From assembly GCA_948567375.1 (NCBI GenBank), contig OX419755.1, positions 21,705,001 to 21,769,000 of the forward strand: a stretch of DNA of 64,000 bases, read 5' to 3'. Each line of letters begins with the position of its first letter. The stretch's first letter is position 1. The notes under the pieces were generated by a model that worked only from the letters and a program-made list of their open reading frames with translations, made no database searches and was not told the origin of the DNA. Below are positions 12,360 through 25,699 of this stretch, in pieces. The position numbers were made by a program, and so were the translations under genes. The DNA comes from Lunularia cruciata. Lineage: Eukaryota > Streptophyta > Marchantiopsida > Lunulariales > Lunulariaceae.

Positions 12360-12900
12360 TGGACTTTTGAGTCAATTGACAATGTCTTACTTGTCACCAT
12401 GATGAGAGGAAGAGTCTTCAAGCCAGGTTCTTGTGATAGGGCATCAGGGATGACATGGAATCTACTAGATTTGTACTCAAGTTTGATGTCAAGAAATTGT
12501 AGTTGCTTCTCCCATCAATGATTTTGACTCTTCATGTGCTCCAAATGTAACATCTACAACAAGGGTTTGTGATTGGTTTTCATGATCTCTTGTTTCCCCA
12601 AGAGATAATGCTTCTTTACCTTGGTGACATAAACCATTGCTAGTTATTTGTGATCTTGAGTAGAGTAATTCCTTTCTATATTGTTTAGTTGGTGAGGCAC
12701 AAAGGCAATGGGATGTAACCCATTTGGAAATTCTTGCTGCAACACAACTCCAATGGCAAAGTTAGAAGCATCAAAATCAATCACACAAGGTAGTTGAAGA
12801 TCATATAGTTGAAGAATTAGGTCTTGAAGACACCATATATTTCAGTTTCTAGAATGCTTCTTTGTGCTTGGTGGTCCATTGAAAGCTTGAGGTCTTCCCT
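12360..12900 (-). pseudogene. RNase H region of Gy-A copy 2
   Basis: Reading the minus strand by eye gives HPIAFVPHQLNNIERNY, then DHKSLAMVY, then HYLLGKQEI, which fits the gypsy RNase H blocks (second and third acidic positions). The region ends in IDSKVQIEFKTTL. This block is present here and in copy 1 but missing in copy 3. Confidence 0.6.
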
Positions 12901-13912
12901 AAGAGATTGGTCGAAGTTATAGCCATATGAGCATAATAATGGATGAATCATTGATAAAAACTTGCTTGCACTTTTATGGCATCCTTCAAAGTAGGCCAAT
13001 TAGTAATGGCCATGATTTTATCCTCTTCCATCTTGATCCCTTCAATTAGACCTTATGACCAAAGAAGGTAATTTTGTTTTTTCAAAAGGCAGATTTTGAC
13101 TTCTTGTAGTAAAACTTCCATTGACCCAATCATCTTAAAATTTATTGTACAAAATTCATGTGTATCTTGCTATAGATTAAAATATCATCTAACAACATTA
13201 CCATGTACCTACCCAATAGCCTATCTAACACCCAATGCATCTGATCCATGAAGAGTGTTGGAGTATTTGTGAGCTCAAAAGGTAGAACTCTCTATTCAAA
13301 ATGCTGATACCTTGTGCAAAAAGTAATCTTTTTCTCATCCTCTCTATCAATGGGAATCTGCCTATAGTTGATTTGGAGATCCACCTTGGAGAAGTATCAT
13401 GCTCTACTTAATTGATCTAGCAAGTCATCAATTTGAGGCAAAGGATATGCATTCTTCACTATTTGTTTGTTGAGGCCATGTTAACATATAGAAGTGAAGT
13501 CCTCCATCTTTCTTTGGAACAAATAATATCAATGCTCTCCAAGCAGATATACCATATTGTATGAAGTCCTTCTCCAACAATTCAATCAATTTTATTCAAA
13601 GCTCTTCCAAGTCCTTTGATGAGAGCAATAGATTAGTCTACTCATTAGAGTACTTGTTGGTAATAACTCAATCTTGAAAGGCATACCACAATACGAGAGT
13701 AATTCCTTTGGCATATCATCTAGAAACAGATCCACAAACTCCTAAACTATTGCTTGATGAGGCTTTTGGCCCTCATAAGATTCTCCTTGCAAAATTGGCT
13801 TGATCTACACACAAAAATAAGAACACCTTCCTCCAAAGCTTGATATCTAGCTACTTCATTGATAAAATTTCCATGATGGGACTAACTATTTTAGGTTTCT
13901 TACTCAAAGGTG

Positions 13913-14140
13913 CTAGATAACATAATCAATAGTTCTACCTTGGTATTGTATTTGAATTTGTTGGCAAATCCAATCAAATTCAACATTATGGCATTTATGC
14001 CAAAACAAACCTAGAATGACATCATATTGTAAAGGTGCCACTATAAACCTCATACACTCCAAATACTCCTTCCTACTCTTAAATTTAACAAGATATGAGG
14101 TACATAATGCAAAACCCTTTCTACTATCTACCATCATCAA
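13913..14140 (-). pseudogene. Protease region of Gy-A copy 2
   Basis: The translation holds DSRKGFALCTSYLVKF and APLQYDVILGLFWHKCHNVEFDW. The second block is the conserved C-terminal part of gypsy proteases (YDVILGxxWL). The DSG active-site block lies upstream in another frame. Confidence 0.65.
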
Positions 14141-14335
14141 TCTACTTCCAATTATTGGCTTGATATGAATACCTAATTCCTTTGTAAATTATAGGGACAT
14201 GCAATTCTTTGAACTTCCAAAATCAGCTACAATCTTACAACCGTGATTTGATATCATACCTCGCAAGTGAAACAAATTTTCATAGATTGAGCTCTCATCC
14301 CATAAGAACTAATCAAGTTCCTAGTAGGTGGCTAT

Positions 14336-17300
14336 GATTCTTCATCTCCCTTATCATCATGCACCAATATTATTCCTGAAGTTCAACAATACCTATATTT
14401 GCTATTATTGTGCACAAATACTTGCCTCTAACATTAGCAAGTTACTTAAGACTTTAGAAAGACACTTTCTAGTCAAGAATAATTGTATGAAAATTCAACC
14501 ATCTAGTATTGAGTATTTTCCATAAAGTTGAATTAGCTCTAGGATATATTTTGTTGTGACTTGTAGATTTGTACTCGTACATCAATAAATAGTTCCAATT
14601 GTGCTATAGCTTAGGAACTAGGCTACGCTCATCTCTTATCCCCTTAGTTGGTAGATGGTTGTAAATGAAAACCCTAAAATCTATCTCATATTCATCAATG
14701 CTAACCCTTATATCTACCTCCTACCCTTAGATCAACTCCATGAATTACAAGGGTCCTAATTTTGGATTCCAAGCCAAGTTTAGCAATACTTCTCCTTAAA
14801 TATTTTTCTAAACTATTCATGATTCACCTCTCTCTTGGTCTCCAAAAATTGACTAATCAAGAAATAAAAAACTATATTTTGAAATTTTCTATTATTTGTC
14901 AGGATTTAGTTTGGTTTTGTTTGAAATCTTTTCTCTAGGGCTTTCAAATGATACTAAGAGTATAGGATTAGTAGATAATATATTTTAGGTATGACCCCAT
15001 ATGTGTTTATGACTATTGTCTAAGGTTTGGAACACCAAAAAATCCATCTAAATAAAAACTCACATAACTCTCTCCTTACTTGTGCTCTAGTGGTGATCTC
15101 CATCTTGTTTGTGTTCTTTTAATCCAAGATCAAGATAAAAACCAAAAATATGCCTTTGTACTCTAATAATGATATCATTAAACATATGAGATATGAGATA
15201 TAATCTCAATATTATGACTTCAACCAATGTTCAAGTTCCACTCTTAAATTGACCTACTTGGATTTTAAAGGGTTCCTCTTAACAAAAGTAGGGTAGGATG
15301 GTTGTGATATATTGCAAGAAAGCATCTTTGCCATGTACACATATAACATTAGAACTATTGATCATGCCAAAAAATCCAAGTCTAAGCAAAGTATAATAAG
15401 CATGTGATTGTAGGTTGGTTTTGGAATTAATTGATGAAGAAATAATTTGGCAAACATATTAATAAGAATTTGAAAATTTAAATTAAGCTATAAATCTACA
15501 TATAAACCAAATTTCAAGCAACTATTCATGGATGAATATGATCTAATCAAAATAGGAGCACAACGGATTTTACACTTTACCTCTACCTATACTTGAGAAT
15601 AAGATTGCCTCCAATTATAAGAGTAGGGAGATCAGTCTGAGTAAAATCCTAACTATTTGTTAAAGATGACCTTGTCATATTATGTTTGGGATCTTTTGGG
15701 ATCTTTTAGCTTCAACTAGACCTATAAAGTCCAAGAACTCCTTGCTAAGCTTTACAAAGCAGACTTCAATTTATCCACTTATCTAGGTGGGATGAGCAAA
15801 CAAACTGGATAACTAAATCTTGGGCAATAAGTGATAGGAAACATGGGAACAAACCTAGAATATTAGTTTGATTCTATTTATATAATCTCTCCCAATTTTT
15901 ACATGAAGTTCTTCTCACTAGTAACTTGGATGCACATAAAGACTATTGTACTTGGTGGTAAACAAGGACATCTCTAAAAGTGAACTCCAAAGATAATATA
16001 CTACAAGGGTCACTCTTCCTTCTCTATATATCAAATGATTATTGCAAAGGAAAATCATCACCCCTCATGGGGATTGATAATATGCATATTAGACAAAACA
16101 ACAAACACATTAATCAAAGACTTCACTAACTAGTCTTGACTAATTATATTTAATTTCATTCACAAAATACTCTTGACTTTATCTAAAATTCAGGAAATAA
16201 ATTTTAACCAAACATTAGTTTTAAGTTTGTGATTGATTTCACCAGCTTCTTACTAGCTAATATCCTCATCTAGAAAAGACTTATAAATTTCATTTAACCA
16301 AAGATAGTTATAATGCTCTCCCAAACCACTTATCTAACCAATTGAAAACATTATAATACCTCACAAAGTAAGGACAAGCAAGACTTTACAATTGGCTCAC
16401 CACTTTCCTTTAGCTTTTCATAGAACCTATGAAAAGAGATTCAATCTCAAAATTTCTTATTTATTACCACGATACTTGTGTATATTTTACATGTCAACTA
16501 GAGACCTAAATGCTAAGAATTTAGTGCAATTCTTGCAACATAGAGAGAGCTAAATGGAAAAGAAGTAGTCTTATCTCCATAGATCAAAATCAAAGCCATC
16601 TACACCAAAGCCAAAGGTCCATCAAAGAGAAGAAATCAAGGAGAAATATATTCAAACTCTAGCTAAGAAGATCAAGAATTCTCACAAGAAACTAAAGGTT
16701 AAAAGTACACTAACAAAGAAGCCTATTAAACACTTCATATAATTTCAAAACCTTATTTTTTGGAAAGTAAGGTTGAAAGAAGAAGGCGAGTGATATGGCA
16801 AAACTAAAAGAAGTCATGTATATAAAGATGTTGAGGCAAGCTTTTGTAAGTATAAGTGCAAGTACAAAAAGGATTGATTGTGATGACTCCTCTTAGATGA
16901 AAGAATAGATTTATTAGATTCCTCTTGTAGATAGTAGGACAAAAGAAGAGGAAGAAACCCAACCCATAGCCACTCCATACCTTATATCAGAATTTATAGA
17001 TATCCAACCTTTGGGCTTTGGTATATGTACTATTGTAACCTTCTCTTCTTCTCCTTTATCGAAATTCATAGTCTATCCATTATTATTTACCATTCTTGGT
17101 TCTAAAAGTGTAAGGATCTTTTGTTGACAATGTGTGAAACTCTTCACTCATGAAGTGAATCATCCTAGAAGATTTCAAATTTGGAATTTACATAGGAGAC
17201 ACTCTACCAAGGAGATGGCACCATATGACTTTCTCTTGCATATCCACTAACTAGAGAGTGAGACAGGAGATATTAACATAGAGGAAATAATCCCAATCAT

Positions 17301-19720
17301 AGATTATATCTTGGGCTCCTTGTAAGATATGAGCTTCTTATCAGCATAGCAAAGTAATTAAACCATAGTTAAAAGACAAAGAATTTGTGCAAGTCTTCTT
17401 GCTTAAAACAAATTTTACTTCTTTTGGATTATATCAAGAATAAGATGGCTCACCATTATGCAGATCAAGGGGACTAAGGACCTTAGTATGAAGGAGTATA
17501 CCCTGGGAAACTTTATGCAAGATAGGCTTAAGTCTATATAGATGATGTGACCCATATATAAGAAGAAATAAGGACTTTCTAGATCAATTTAAGCTCCAAC
17601 CCTTGCAGTTTCTGATATCAAAGAGCAGATTTTGAATACTACTAAGATATTAAGAGGATAAAAAGTGAATCCAAAGTTAAAAGGCTATGCATATTACAAC
17701 ATTTGAATTTAAACCTTCCTCTTTGCAACCTTTGTAGAAAGATGATCTAAGCTATAATTGTGTGAGGATCAAAATTTTAAAAAAAAGTGTCTTGGGTTTT
17801 TTTGTAAATAATAATGCTTTAGTTGTTTAATTCTTAGAATGCAATTTATGTTTAATGTGCTAAAAAATGTAAGTTGATGTCTAAGTGTTGTCACTTTTTG
17901 TTAGTGACTTGGAGTTCTATGAAGGAAGAACTGTACAACAAAATCTGAGTTAGAATTTTTGGTATGATGCATAGTTCCAAGATAATTAAATATTAGTTAC
18001 AACACTCATAGAATTCTTAACTTATTACAATCATCAACTACAAAGTTATGTAATTATCTACACTTAACGTTTTATTTGGAATCACATCATCTTATTTAAA
18101 CCATGAAACCAAAAAAGAACATGAAATAGATACCACATTACACACTCATGGATATAGTATGTTATAATCTTCTATGTTTTTGCATAAGTAACTAACATCT
18201 CTTCCTACAAGTTGTTGGAGTTACATAGACTCATTATCAAAATTCTTTTAATCATATGATAAGATCTCTTTCACTTCAGCTATAACTTCCCAAGAAAATT
18301 CAACTAGTGATTTTCATACATTATATCAATTTTTCACTTCATAAATTGTATCAACTTCATCTTTCACTTACAAAGTTTTCTTTCCATAAAAGCTCATATA
18401 TCCTTCTTGTACTTTGATAGTTTCTAATCTTACTCACCCTTGATCCTTTGTAAAATTTGACCATGGTAATTAATTTATTTTTCTAATTTGCTTCAATTTA
18501 TATGCTTTCATCCAATAAAATTCTCGAGGTAGATATTCCAAACTACATTTGCATCTCAAAAGCTAAGTAAGAAGGATTATTCTTAATTGTGACTCTATTT
18601 GAAGTATAGAATGCCTAAAGGACCAAATGTAACTTTATATCCGAGTCATAGATGGGACTATAGTAGCTTTGTTCAAAATTTGGCACAAAATTCAATTGCA
18701 TTCATAATTAGACCATTTGCTTTTGTATTTTTAGGGTAGTTATTTTATGTTTCAACTAAAACTAGCAATTTTTTCCTCAATAGTAACATTCAAGTATCTC
18801 CAAAGAAAGACCATAGGGGAGTAATGATATTCTAGAATAAAATTTTAGCTTTATGATCATTCTTAGTTGCTCCACACCTAACATCTTATCTTTAATTTCT
18901 AGCTACTAGAATATGCCTATGATGAACATTGCAAATAGTAGGTTGAGTTTATTTTGATATGGTTTCTCAAAGACACAAATAGCATTATTTATATCAAGAG
19001 TAATTGGTCTAAACCTCTTTAAAATTTGAAAAAGATGCAATCATTTATTGTAATAAAAAAGTCTTATATGTGAAAGGACATCCATAGAAAATTGAAAAAG
19101 TTTCCTCATAATATTGAACATTATCTTCATATGGATTCAATGTGCATATCTTCTACCACAAATAACTTTATCATGTTCCATCTTAAGTACGATCACATTC
19201 ATCAACTTTTAGGATTCAAATTTTGTAAAAGTAGAGTTCTCTCCTCTATATCTAATCTATCTAAATATTTCACTTTTAACACAAACCAAAGGATGTCTTT
19301 ACATTGAGATACAGCTTTTTACTTGGAGACATTCCACAAAGCTTTATATGTAGAAAGTTGTCAACTAAACTTATCTTGGTTGTCCCTAATTGATAATTAT
19401 CCACATTAGCAAGTTTGTTCCTCTTCCAAGCTCATTTAGTACAATTAGATTCTTTAATACCAACATTAAGTAAGCTTTTATTTTGGATAGGTACACTTTT
19501 GAACCAAATGCGTAAATAAAAAGTAGTCAATGTAGAACATCTAAACAATTTGCAGAATAAATTTATGTTTGATTATTGATGCTTATGCCAATTTTATCTT
19601 TCAAAATGGTGAATATTTATTATTGCATAAACTGTCCATACAAATTCCATCTCCTTGAATACTCAAACATAAATTTATTTTATTTATCTAGTTGAAGATT
19701 TGTGTTCTATGTTGACAAAA
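14336..19720. other. Long AT-rich stretch with no recognisable gene
   Basis: Very short open frames in all six frames, frequent stops, no splice-connected exons seen, and no LTR ends found. It is probably old, decayed intergenic or transposon DNA. I see nothing specific to annotate. Confidence 0.5.
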
Positions 19721-19721
19721 G

Positions 19722-20220
19722 TTGTCAATTGCAATCTTCCTCTTCTATTTGATAATTGGACCTTTCTTCTACTCTTGGCCAAGTTCTTGGTCCTCTAAGC
19801 ACTCAGCCCAATCTTGCACTTCTATTGCAACTTTTTTTCCTAGAACTTTGGGGCTCAAAGGTGCTTGCTCAGGCACTACCTCTTCTTCTACAATGTTTTC
19901 TTCTTCATCTATACAGCCCTTGTCCATGTCCTGGTCCTGCACTTGGGGAGCAGACTAAGCATCCTCCCAAGTCTCTTCTCTTTCTTCATTATCTCTTGAG
20001 GTGGAGGGCAATCCTTGCAGAGTGAAGGACCTCTACTCCTCCTCATCTTCATCTTCATCTTCATCAGCTTCAGTGTCCTTGACCTCGTCTTCCAAGGAGA
20101 ACACTCCAATAGTTTGGGTACCCTCCTTTGACTTATTGGCAGGAGGAATAGGTTGCTTCTTTGGGGTGGTATTCTTCCTCTTTGAGCCTTGGGCATGACC
20201 AAGTCTTCATCTACATGCAC
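19722..20220. pseudogene. Low-complexity ORF region with acidic repeat codons
   Basis: On the minus strand a GAT-GAA-GAT-GAA run (plus strand 20040-20070, CATCTT repeats) would encode an Asp/Glu tract in one frame and an alternating Met-Lys tract in another; the plus strand gives a Ser tract. Flanking minus-strand codons give HVDEDLVMPKAQRGR. It could be a fragment of an acidic protein from the host or of a transposon Gag. I do not recognise a family, and the frame changes along the stretch. Confidence 0.3.
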
Positions 20221-20239
20221 AAATTGGCATCCACCAATC

Positions 20240-22250
20240 AGTACTTGGCAATCTAAGTAGGTCCTTTATGTTGTTCCTTGAAATAACCTATAGGATGAAA
20301 GTGGGTGTAGAATTGCTCTTCTCTTCCATGGTTAAGATGTTTGTCCCTTTGTTGACCAAAGTTGTCAACACAAAACACAAATTGATGCTCATAGTAATTT
20401 ATCTTTCAAAAGGGTGAATGATAACTAATGCATAAATTTCCCTAAAAAATCCATCTAATTCTTTATCAAACCATGATAGGTAAAATGCAAAGGTGTAATC
20501 TTGGATAAACTGTTGGAAATAATCCATCATGCTCAAAAAAGCACAAAGTTCTCTCAATAGGCCAACTTCATAATAATATGTACTTTATTTACATCTTGAG
20601 TAATCTTTCAAAACTCTATGACCAAGTCAAATGCCTTCTAACATTGAAAAGAAGAAATTTTCAAGTGCAATACAAACTTAGCTTCCATAAAAACTCATGG
20701 TGTTCACTAAAAGTTCCCTAACATAGAAGAATCATCAATAAGAGATTCAAGGATAGTAGAAAGATAACCCTTAAAAACACTAGTCATTATCAGATGAATA
20801 TAAACCAAAGTTTTATAACCCACATGATATCATTTTATGCATAATAATATCCCTATCCATTATGAATTTGGTTTTATCTTGGTACTCTTCTCAATCTTTG
20901 ATTTTGTTATAACCAAGAACCCAATTCAAAACACTAAAGCATTTTTATTCCACAACTTGGTCGACATTTTTACTAGTAAAAAATAATAGACTATTTTCCT
21001 TCTTTTTCCAATCAATAGGTTCTAAAAATTCATAGAAATTCTAAATTTTCCCATATCCTTCTTTAAGAGAATTTTAATAAGTAAGACCTATTAGCTACTC
21101 ATAGCTAGATAGATCATGTTTGCTTAAAAAATACTTGTCTATTTTTATCTTCATAAGTAGAAACTATTTTATGTTTAGCTTGTAATATCTCTATCATACA
21201 AGAATTAACTCTTATTCCAATCTCATACAACAAAATTCAAATACAGTTTAAGTATACATCATATCTCAATTTGAAATGTTAATAATCTTATAATATATTT
21301 GAACCACTTAGTACATAAAATTTCCAAATTCTTGTTTGGGCCAATTTTGATGTCTAATAACTGTTAAGGTTAAGAATTCCTTTAGTGCATCCATGCTAAT
21401 TTGACTATAAGATATATTTCATTGCATGGTGATTAAAATTGGTTTTTAAATAATTCCATCTTATTGAGAAATCACTATTGATGTAATCTTCTCTATGTTC
21501 ATTTTTGCCTTGGCTAATTTGAATGTCAATTAATGTATATTTTTTTATTAACCTTTTCTTTCATAGGAAAAATCTTCACCGTATGATCTTATTTGTTTGC
21601 ATCTATGCAATCTTCATTACCTCAATTTTCTTCTTTAATTCTTTTAGTTTCACTAAATTTGAAAATTCATTTTATATGTATTGGACGCCATAACCATTGT
21701 CAATTTTTCATGATTGGAAATATCTGAAGAGAAAGTAGCACCAATGATGTTGACTTTGGGTTGTAAGTAATTCATAATTTTATATTTTCTATTATTTATT
21801 ATTATAAGCTCATTGTTAGCAAGAAATAAATATAAATCCTTGTAGAAATTTTAATCTAAATTATGCACCTAAATTTCTTGTTTTCCTTTGAAAAAAATTC
21901 TGCTACAAAGTGATCAAGCTGGAGTATCTAAGTACGTTATAGAGATGTTTTGTTACCTTTGAGAAATCTTATTCACCTTTAGTGTTGGATTTTATAATAT
22001 GCACATCTTCTTTACTAATTCCCATAGATATCAATACAAGAAGAGTAATTAAGAACTCTATCCAAATAAGGATTTCATATAATGATAATAATGAGAACAT
22101 AGGTCATTCAACTTATTATTTATTGTGTTTCATTTATGTTCTATTTCCTTATTGGTGAATAATCCCCTTATGCATTTCTCTCCCCCTCTCTTATAGTTTG
22201 ACAGGAGGTCATATCACAAATAAATGTCTTTTGAAGTTTATCTTTGCTTA
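20240..22250. other. AT-rich stretch, nothing recognised
   Basis: No reading frame above background and no repeat ends seen. A phrase like TTGACCAAAGTTGTCAA recurs near 19705 and 20350, but it is too short to define an element. Confidence 0.4.
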
Positions 22251-22254
22251 TAAT

Positions 22255-22430
22255 ATTAAAGCGCTTTGCTCGGCTCAAGGCACGAATTCGAGGCACGTGC
22301 AGGGGACAATATAAGCAATACCTCAAAATGGTCCAAAGTCAAGAGGGAAACAGTCCAGATCGTATGCTAAGGTCCTTGAGCAATCACTTAGTGGGAAAGG
22401 AACTTATTGAGCGAGCCCATCCCATGCTTC
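22255..22430 (+). rRNA. Organellar-type large-subunit rRNA fragment (nuclear insertion)
   Basis: The stretch 22345-22402 reads GAGGGAAACAGTCCAGATC, then GCTAAGGTCC, then CACTTAGTGGGAAAGG, which follows the conserved domain II region of bacterial-type 23S rRNA (GAGGGAAACAACCCAGACC, GCTAAGGTCCC, AGTGGGAAA). The local base composition is richer in GC than the flanks. Most likely this is a short copy of mitochondrial or plastid rRNA in the nucleus; mitochondrial 26S is my first guess. The outer limits are estimates, and it is not a functional gene. Confidence 0.6.
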
Positions 22431-25160
22431 ACTAATCATGCATCCAAATCCTTAAAAGACAATACATACTTTTATTTAGTTTTTTCTGTAAGCCAAAGTG
22501 AATTTTGTAAAATGATTTAGGTATTCCAAGTGATCTAGAACTTGAAAAAGAATAACATTGTACCATTCTAAAATTATCTTCATCTTTCTTTCTTCCTTAC
22601 TTTGTTAGACTTGGAACCTCACTTTAATATAGATTTTGGAACATCAAGCATGAGAAGGAGGAATAGGAGCAAGAGCAAGAGAAGGAGTAGAAGACACTCT
22701 ATCAAAGCATGCTTGAAAACTCTTGTTGGTTTCAACAGTATAATCATTCTCAAATTTCATGGATTATCTTGAAAAACTTATGCTTTCCTCCTCTTGCAGA
22801 ATACTTGAGTGAATTGATCACTCCTTTTCGGATTGTTTATTAAAATTATCTCTCCATTTTTTCCCAAATTGATCACAAAACTAAATTCCATGACTCCCTT
22901 TGCTTTCCCTTTGCTTGAGATGCTTTGGATTAAGTCTGCCTCCTTCCATGCAAGTATTGATCTCTACGTGCAACCTAAGCTACTAAAAGAACCCAGAAAA
23001 AAAATAGAGTAAAAATTCGTGATGATGTTAGTGGTTCATCTATTCTCTTATTCAAATTCTCAACAAGTGTGTCTATGTATAAAATGATGACTTTTTAGTG
23101 ATTTTTAACTTTCTACAATCAAATTGTGACTAATGCCTATCTAAATTTCCAAAACCAAATTATGGGGAGCAAAAAAAAATAAAAAATCTAATAGATTAGC
23201 TTATGATAGTAATCACTTTCCCCTCTAAAATTGGTACGAAATGTTTGTAAAAAAATTATATTATCACCCTATTATGATAGCAATTCCAGAATTTGACCAG
23301 TTTTTGGCATTTGAAATCATTAGTGTTCTATCCTCTCTAACAATGAATTCAGGTAAGAGTAGGTAACAAAAGTCTTAAATGATATTAATCTAAAAAGAAA
23401 GATAGATTTTCAACATGTAACCAATTCTATTTTAACGTACAGACTTTTGCCGACCAATTTACCCACACAGAAGTCAACTCAAAGTTATTCAAACACCCAA
23501 AAGCCAGCTTTACTGAACAAAGCTTGGCAATATTTGTTGGATGTATGGTAAGTCAATCAGAGTTTGGTAGTATATTCTCTCTTTACAAAGAAGAGTCTAC
23601 ACTCTTCCTTGTACGTACTTTAGTGTGGTTATGGAGTTTATTAATAGGGTATGTAAACCACTAACTAGATCATATTTATTTATGTAAATAAAGATTCTGT
23701 TTGATGAATTGAATCCTCTCCAGCAAACAACCTCCTTACAAAACTCTCCCATATATTCTTGTAAATTATGAAAGTCCAAAATATAACACCCGGCAGCAGG
23801 AGCTTTAGGCCGCCGATTCGAAGCAGCAGCAGCGTTTCTCCAACTTTGCGTAGTCCGGAGAAACGCGGCCCCGATACCCTGTATAATACGCCATATGGAT
23901 GCATGTACTCTATCCGTACGTACGTATATCCGTGAAAGTTCTAAAGTTTAATTGTGAGTGAGTTTTGGAGCGAGTTATCGAATACAACCTCATCCTTTAA
24001 CAACTGGAGTCTTTAATCAAGAAATTTGGTTCTTTGTTGGATACTCGGTGAACATCATGGGAATAGGCCAGTCCTTTTAACTCGTTTGATAGAATATTCC
24101 TTGTTTGTCATCAGGGAGTTCAAGAATTATGACAAACTGGGGTAAACCCGTGCATCATGCACTGCGCACAGAAAGAACTTGTGAAGATATGAAGGGTTTC
24201 AAAAATCCTTTTTCAGCTTCCGGAGGTCAAACCCTAATCCTGTAAATTGTTACGGAATGTGTTGAAGAGAATTCATGAGTTTTTTGAGAAACGCTCCAGT
24301 AACCTTTAGAAATGTTACGGAAATTGACTCATGCCCTTGTAAATATTTACGGTTACGAGTGGTCCATTCAGCGTATCTATTGAAAATGTGGCCCAAAATA
24401 GTGACCCGGAAAGAAACCATCTCAAACCCTATATTTTTATGGGTGGTTTGAATGTACCTGTTTTGGTTTAAGGTCTCATAAATTACGGGAACCTTACAGG
24501 AATCCACAATTCCTGTCAAATTCATTTTTGAGACCCCTTTTATGTGCATATACATCATCTACGTCTCCGCTCCTAGTCTCTATCCATTGTCCTCCTAGGT
24601 ACTTCGGGGACGGGGACTACACTACCACCAGAAGTATCTACCCTATTATAGTAGGAGACAATTGTCTTTTAAACGTAAGTAAGATGGTACATGAATTACT
24701 CAAGAATATGATATTTTTGTATTTAGCAATTTAGACAAACTTTTGTTATTCAAAAGTCTATTCTTGTGGAAAGAGTATATATAGAGTACACAAAAGGAAA
24801 GAGGAAAGGAGTACAAGGAACAAGCAAGTGCAAAAGAAAACAAGAGAACAATCCAAAGTGACTAAAAAAGACATATTGAAATAGGGCTTGAAGGTACCAA
24901 AGGGGAAAAGGAATGCAAACAACAAGCACTTAAAAAACTAAGGAGATAAAGGTCTACTCCCTAACAGTGTGATAGAGGTCCTCCACTGACATGGCTAGTA
25001 AGTGGGGAGAGAGGATCATAGTTGTATTGGGTGTGCCTATTGTTGTTGCTTGTCGGTGAAGATCCAAAGCCTAAGCACATTGCAAGGTGATTGATATGTG
25101 TTGTCATTAATATGAGGTGAGCATGGCTAAAGAGACAACCCTTGCCTCTCTCCTCTACAA
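22431..25160. other. Unassigned stretch with a GC-richer island near 23.8-24.6 kb
   Basis: Mostly AT-rich and featureless. From about 23780 to 24620 the DNA is richer in GC and CpG, with minus-strand open stretches at 23680-23904 and 24250-24558. I cannot match these to a family, and no exon structure is evident. It may be an old gene fragment or a younger insertion. Confidence 0.3.
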
Positions 25161-25166
25161 AGAACC

Positions 25167-25684
25167 CTATCTTTCATCCATCTGGAGACTGTCAAAATGG
25201 TGATATAGGCATCTAAAAATCTCAATCGGTAGAGGTGCAAAGGCATACGAGGATAGCCAAAGTACATAGTGGTACTCCTTCCTCCTATCAGCAATGGCCA
25301 TTGTTGCTCCTACATGTATGCTTGCTTGTGCCAATGACTCCACTTGTAGAAGGTTCGCCACCACATTATGCAAGGTGTGATGACTATCCATGAAATTAAC
25401 AATATCCGCTCACATTGGATGGATAAGTAGTCCAACCATAACTCAATCTGAACTTGGGCCCATGTGGCTTGTAAGATCTGAAAAAATATATCATGAATTG
25501 CATCATGGACTTTGGTGCACGACACACCTACTGCAAATTGTAAAAAGTGCATCCCTTGCATGTCATATGGGGAATCACATGCGTATTGGTTCAAATGCCC
25601 TATGAGAACTGGATGTGGGAGACCTAGCCTCAATCTTAGTGTTGTGGTAAACTCCTTAGAAGTAAATCTGAAGTCATCAATCAC
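25167..25684 (-). pseudogene. Relic of a reverse-transcriptase-linked C-terminal domain
   Basis: Two overlapping minus-strand frames together carry LRLGLPHPVLIGH, GMHFLQFAVGVSCTKVHD, IHDIFFQILQATWAQVQIE, then MAIADRRKEYHYVLWLSSY and FAPLPIEIFRCLYHHFD. The pattern LPHP, a CxC-like pair, D-x-x-G-x-H, H-D-x-I-x-D and a downstream PLxIExFG motif resembles a domain found near the C-terminus of plant and fungal reverse-transcriptase-type repeats. One frameshift lies around 25310-25391, and several Cys are lost. I am only moderately sure of the family. Confidence 0.4.
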
Positions 25685-25699
25685 CAGTGAAGCTTGGAG

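Larger units (their letters stand above)
10630..14335 (-). mobile_element. Gy-A copy 2: truncated Ty3/gypsy element
   Basis: Minus-strand element that matches Gy-A copies 1 and 3. From high to low coordinates: protease region (13913-14330), reverse transcriptase (about 13060-13650), connection and RNase H (about 12480-13050), integrase zinc finger (11977-12213), integrase core (about 11460-11950), integrase C-terminus (11259-11447), chromodomain-like tail (11001-11204), a polypurine tract, and a truncated 3' LTR (about 10630-10866). The gag region and 5' LTR are missing. Confidence 0.8.
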
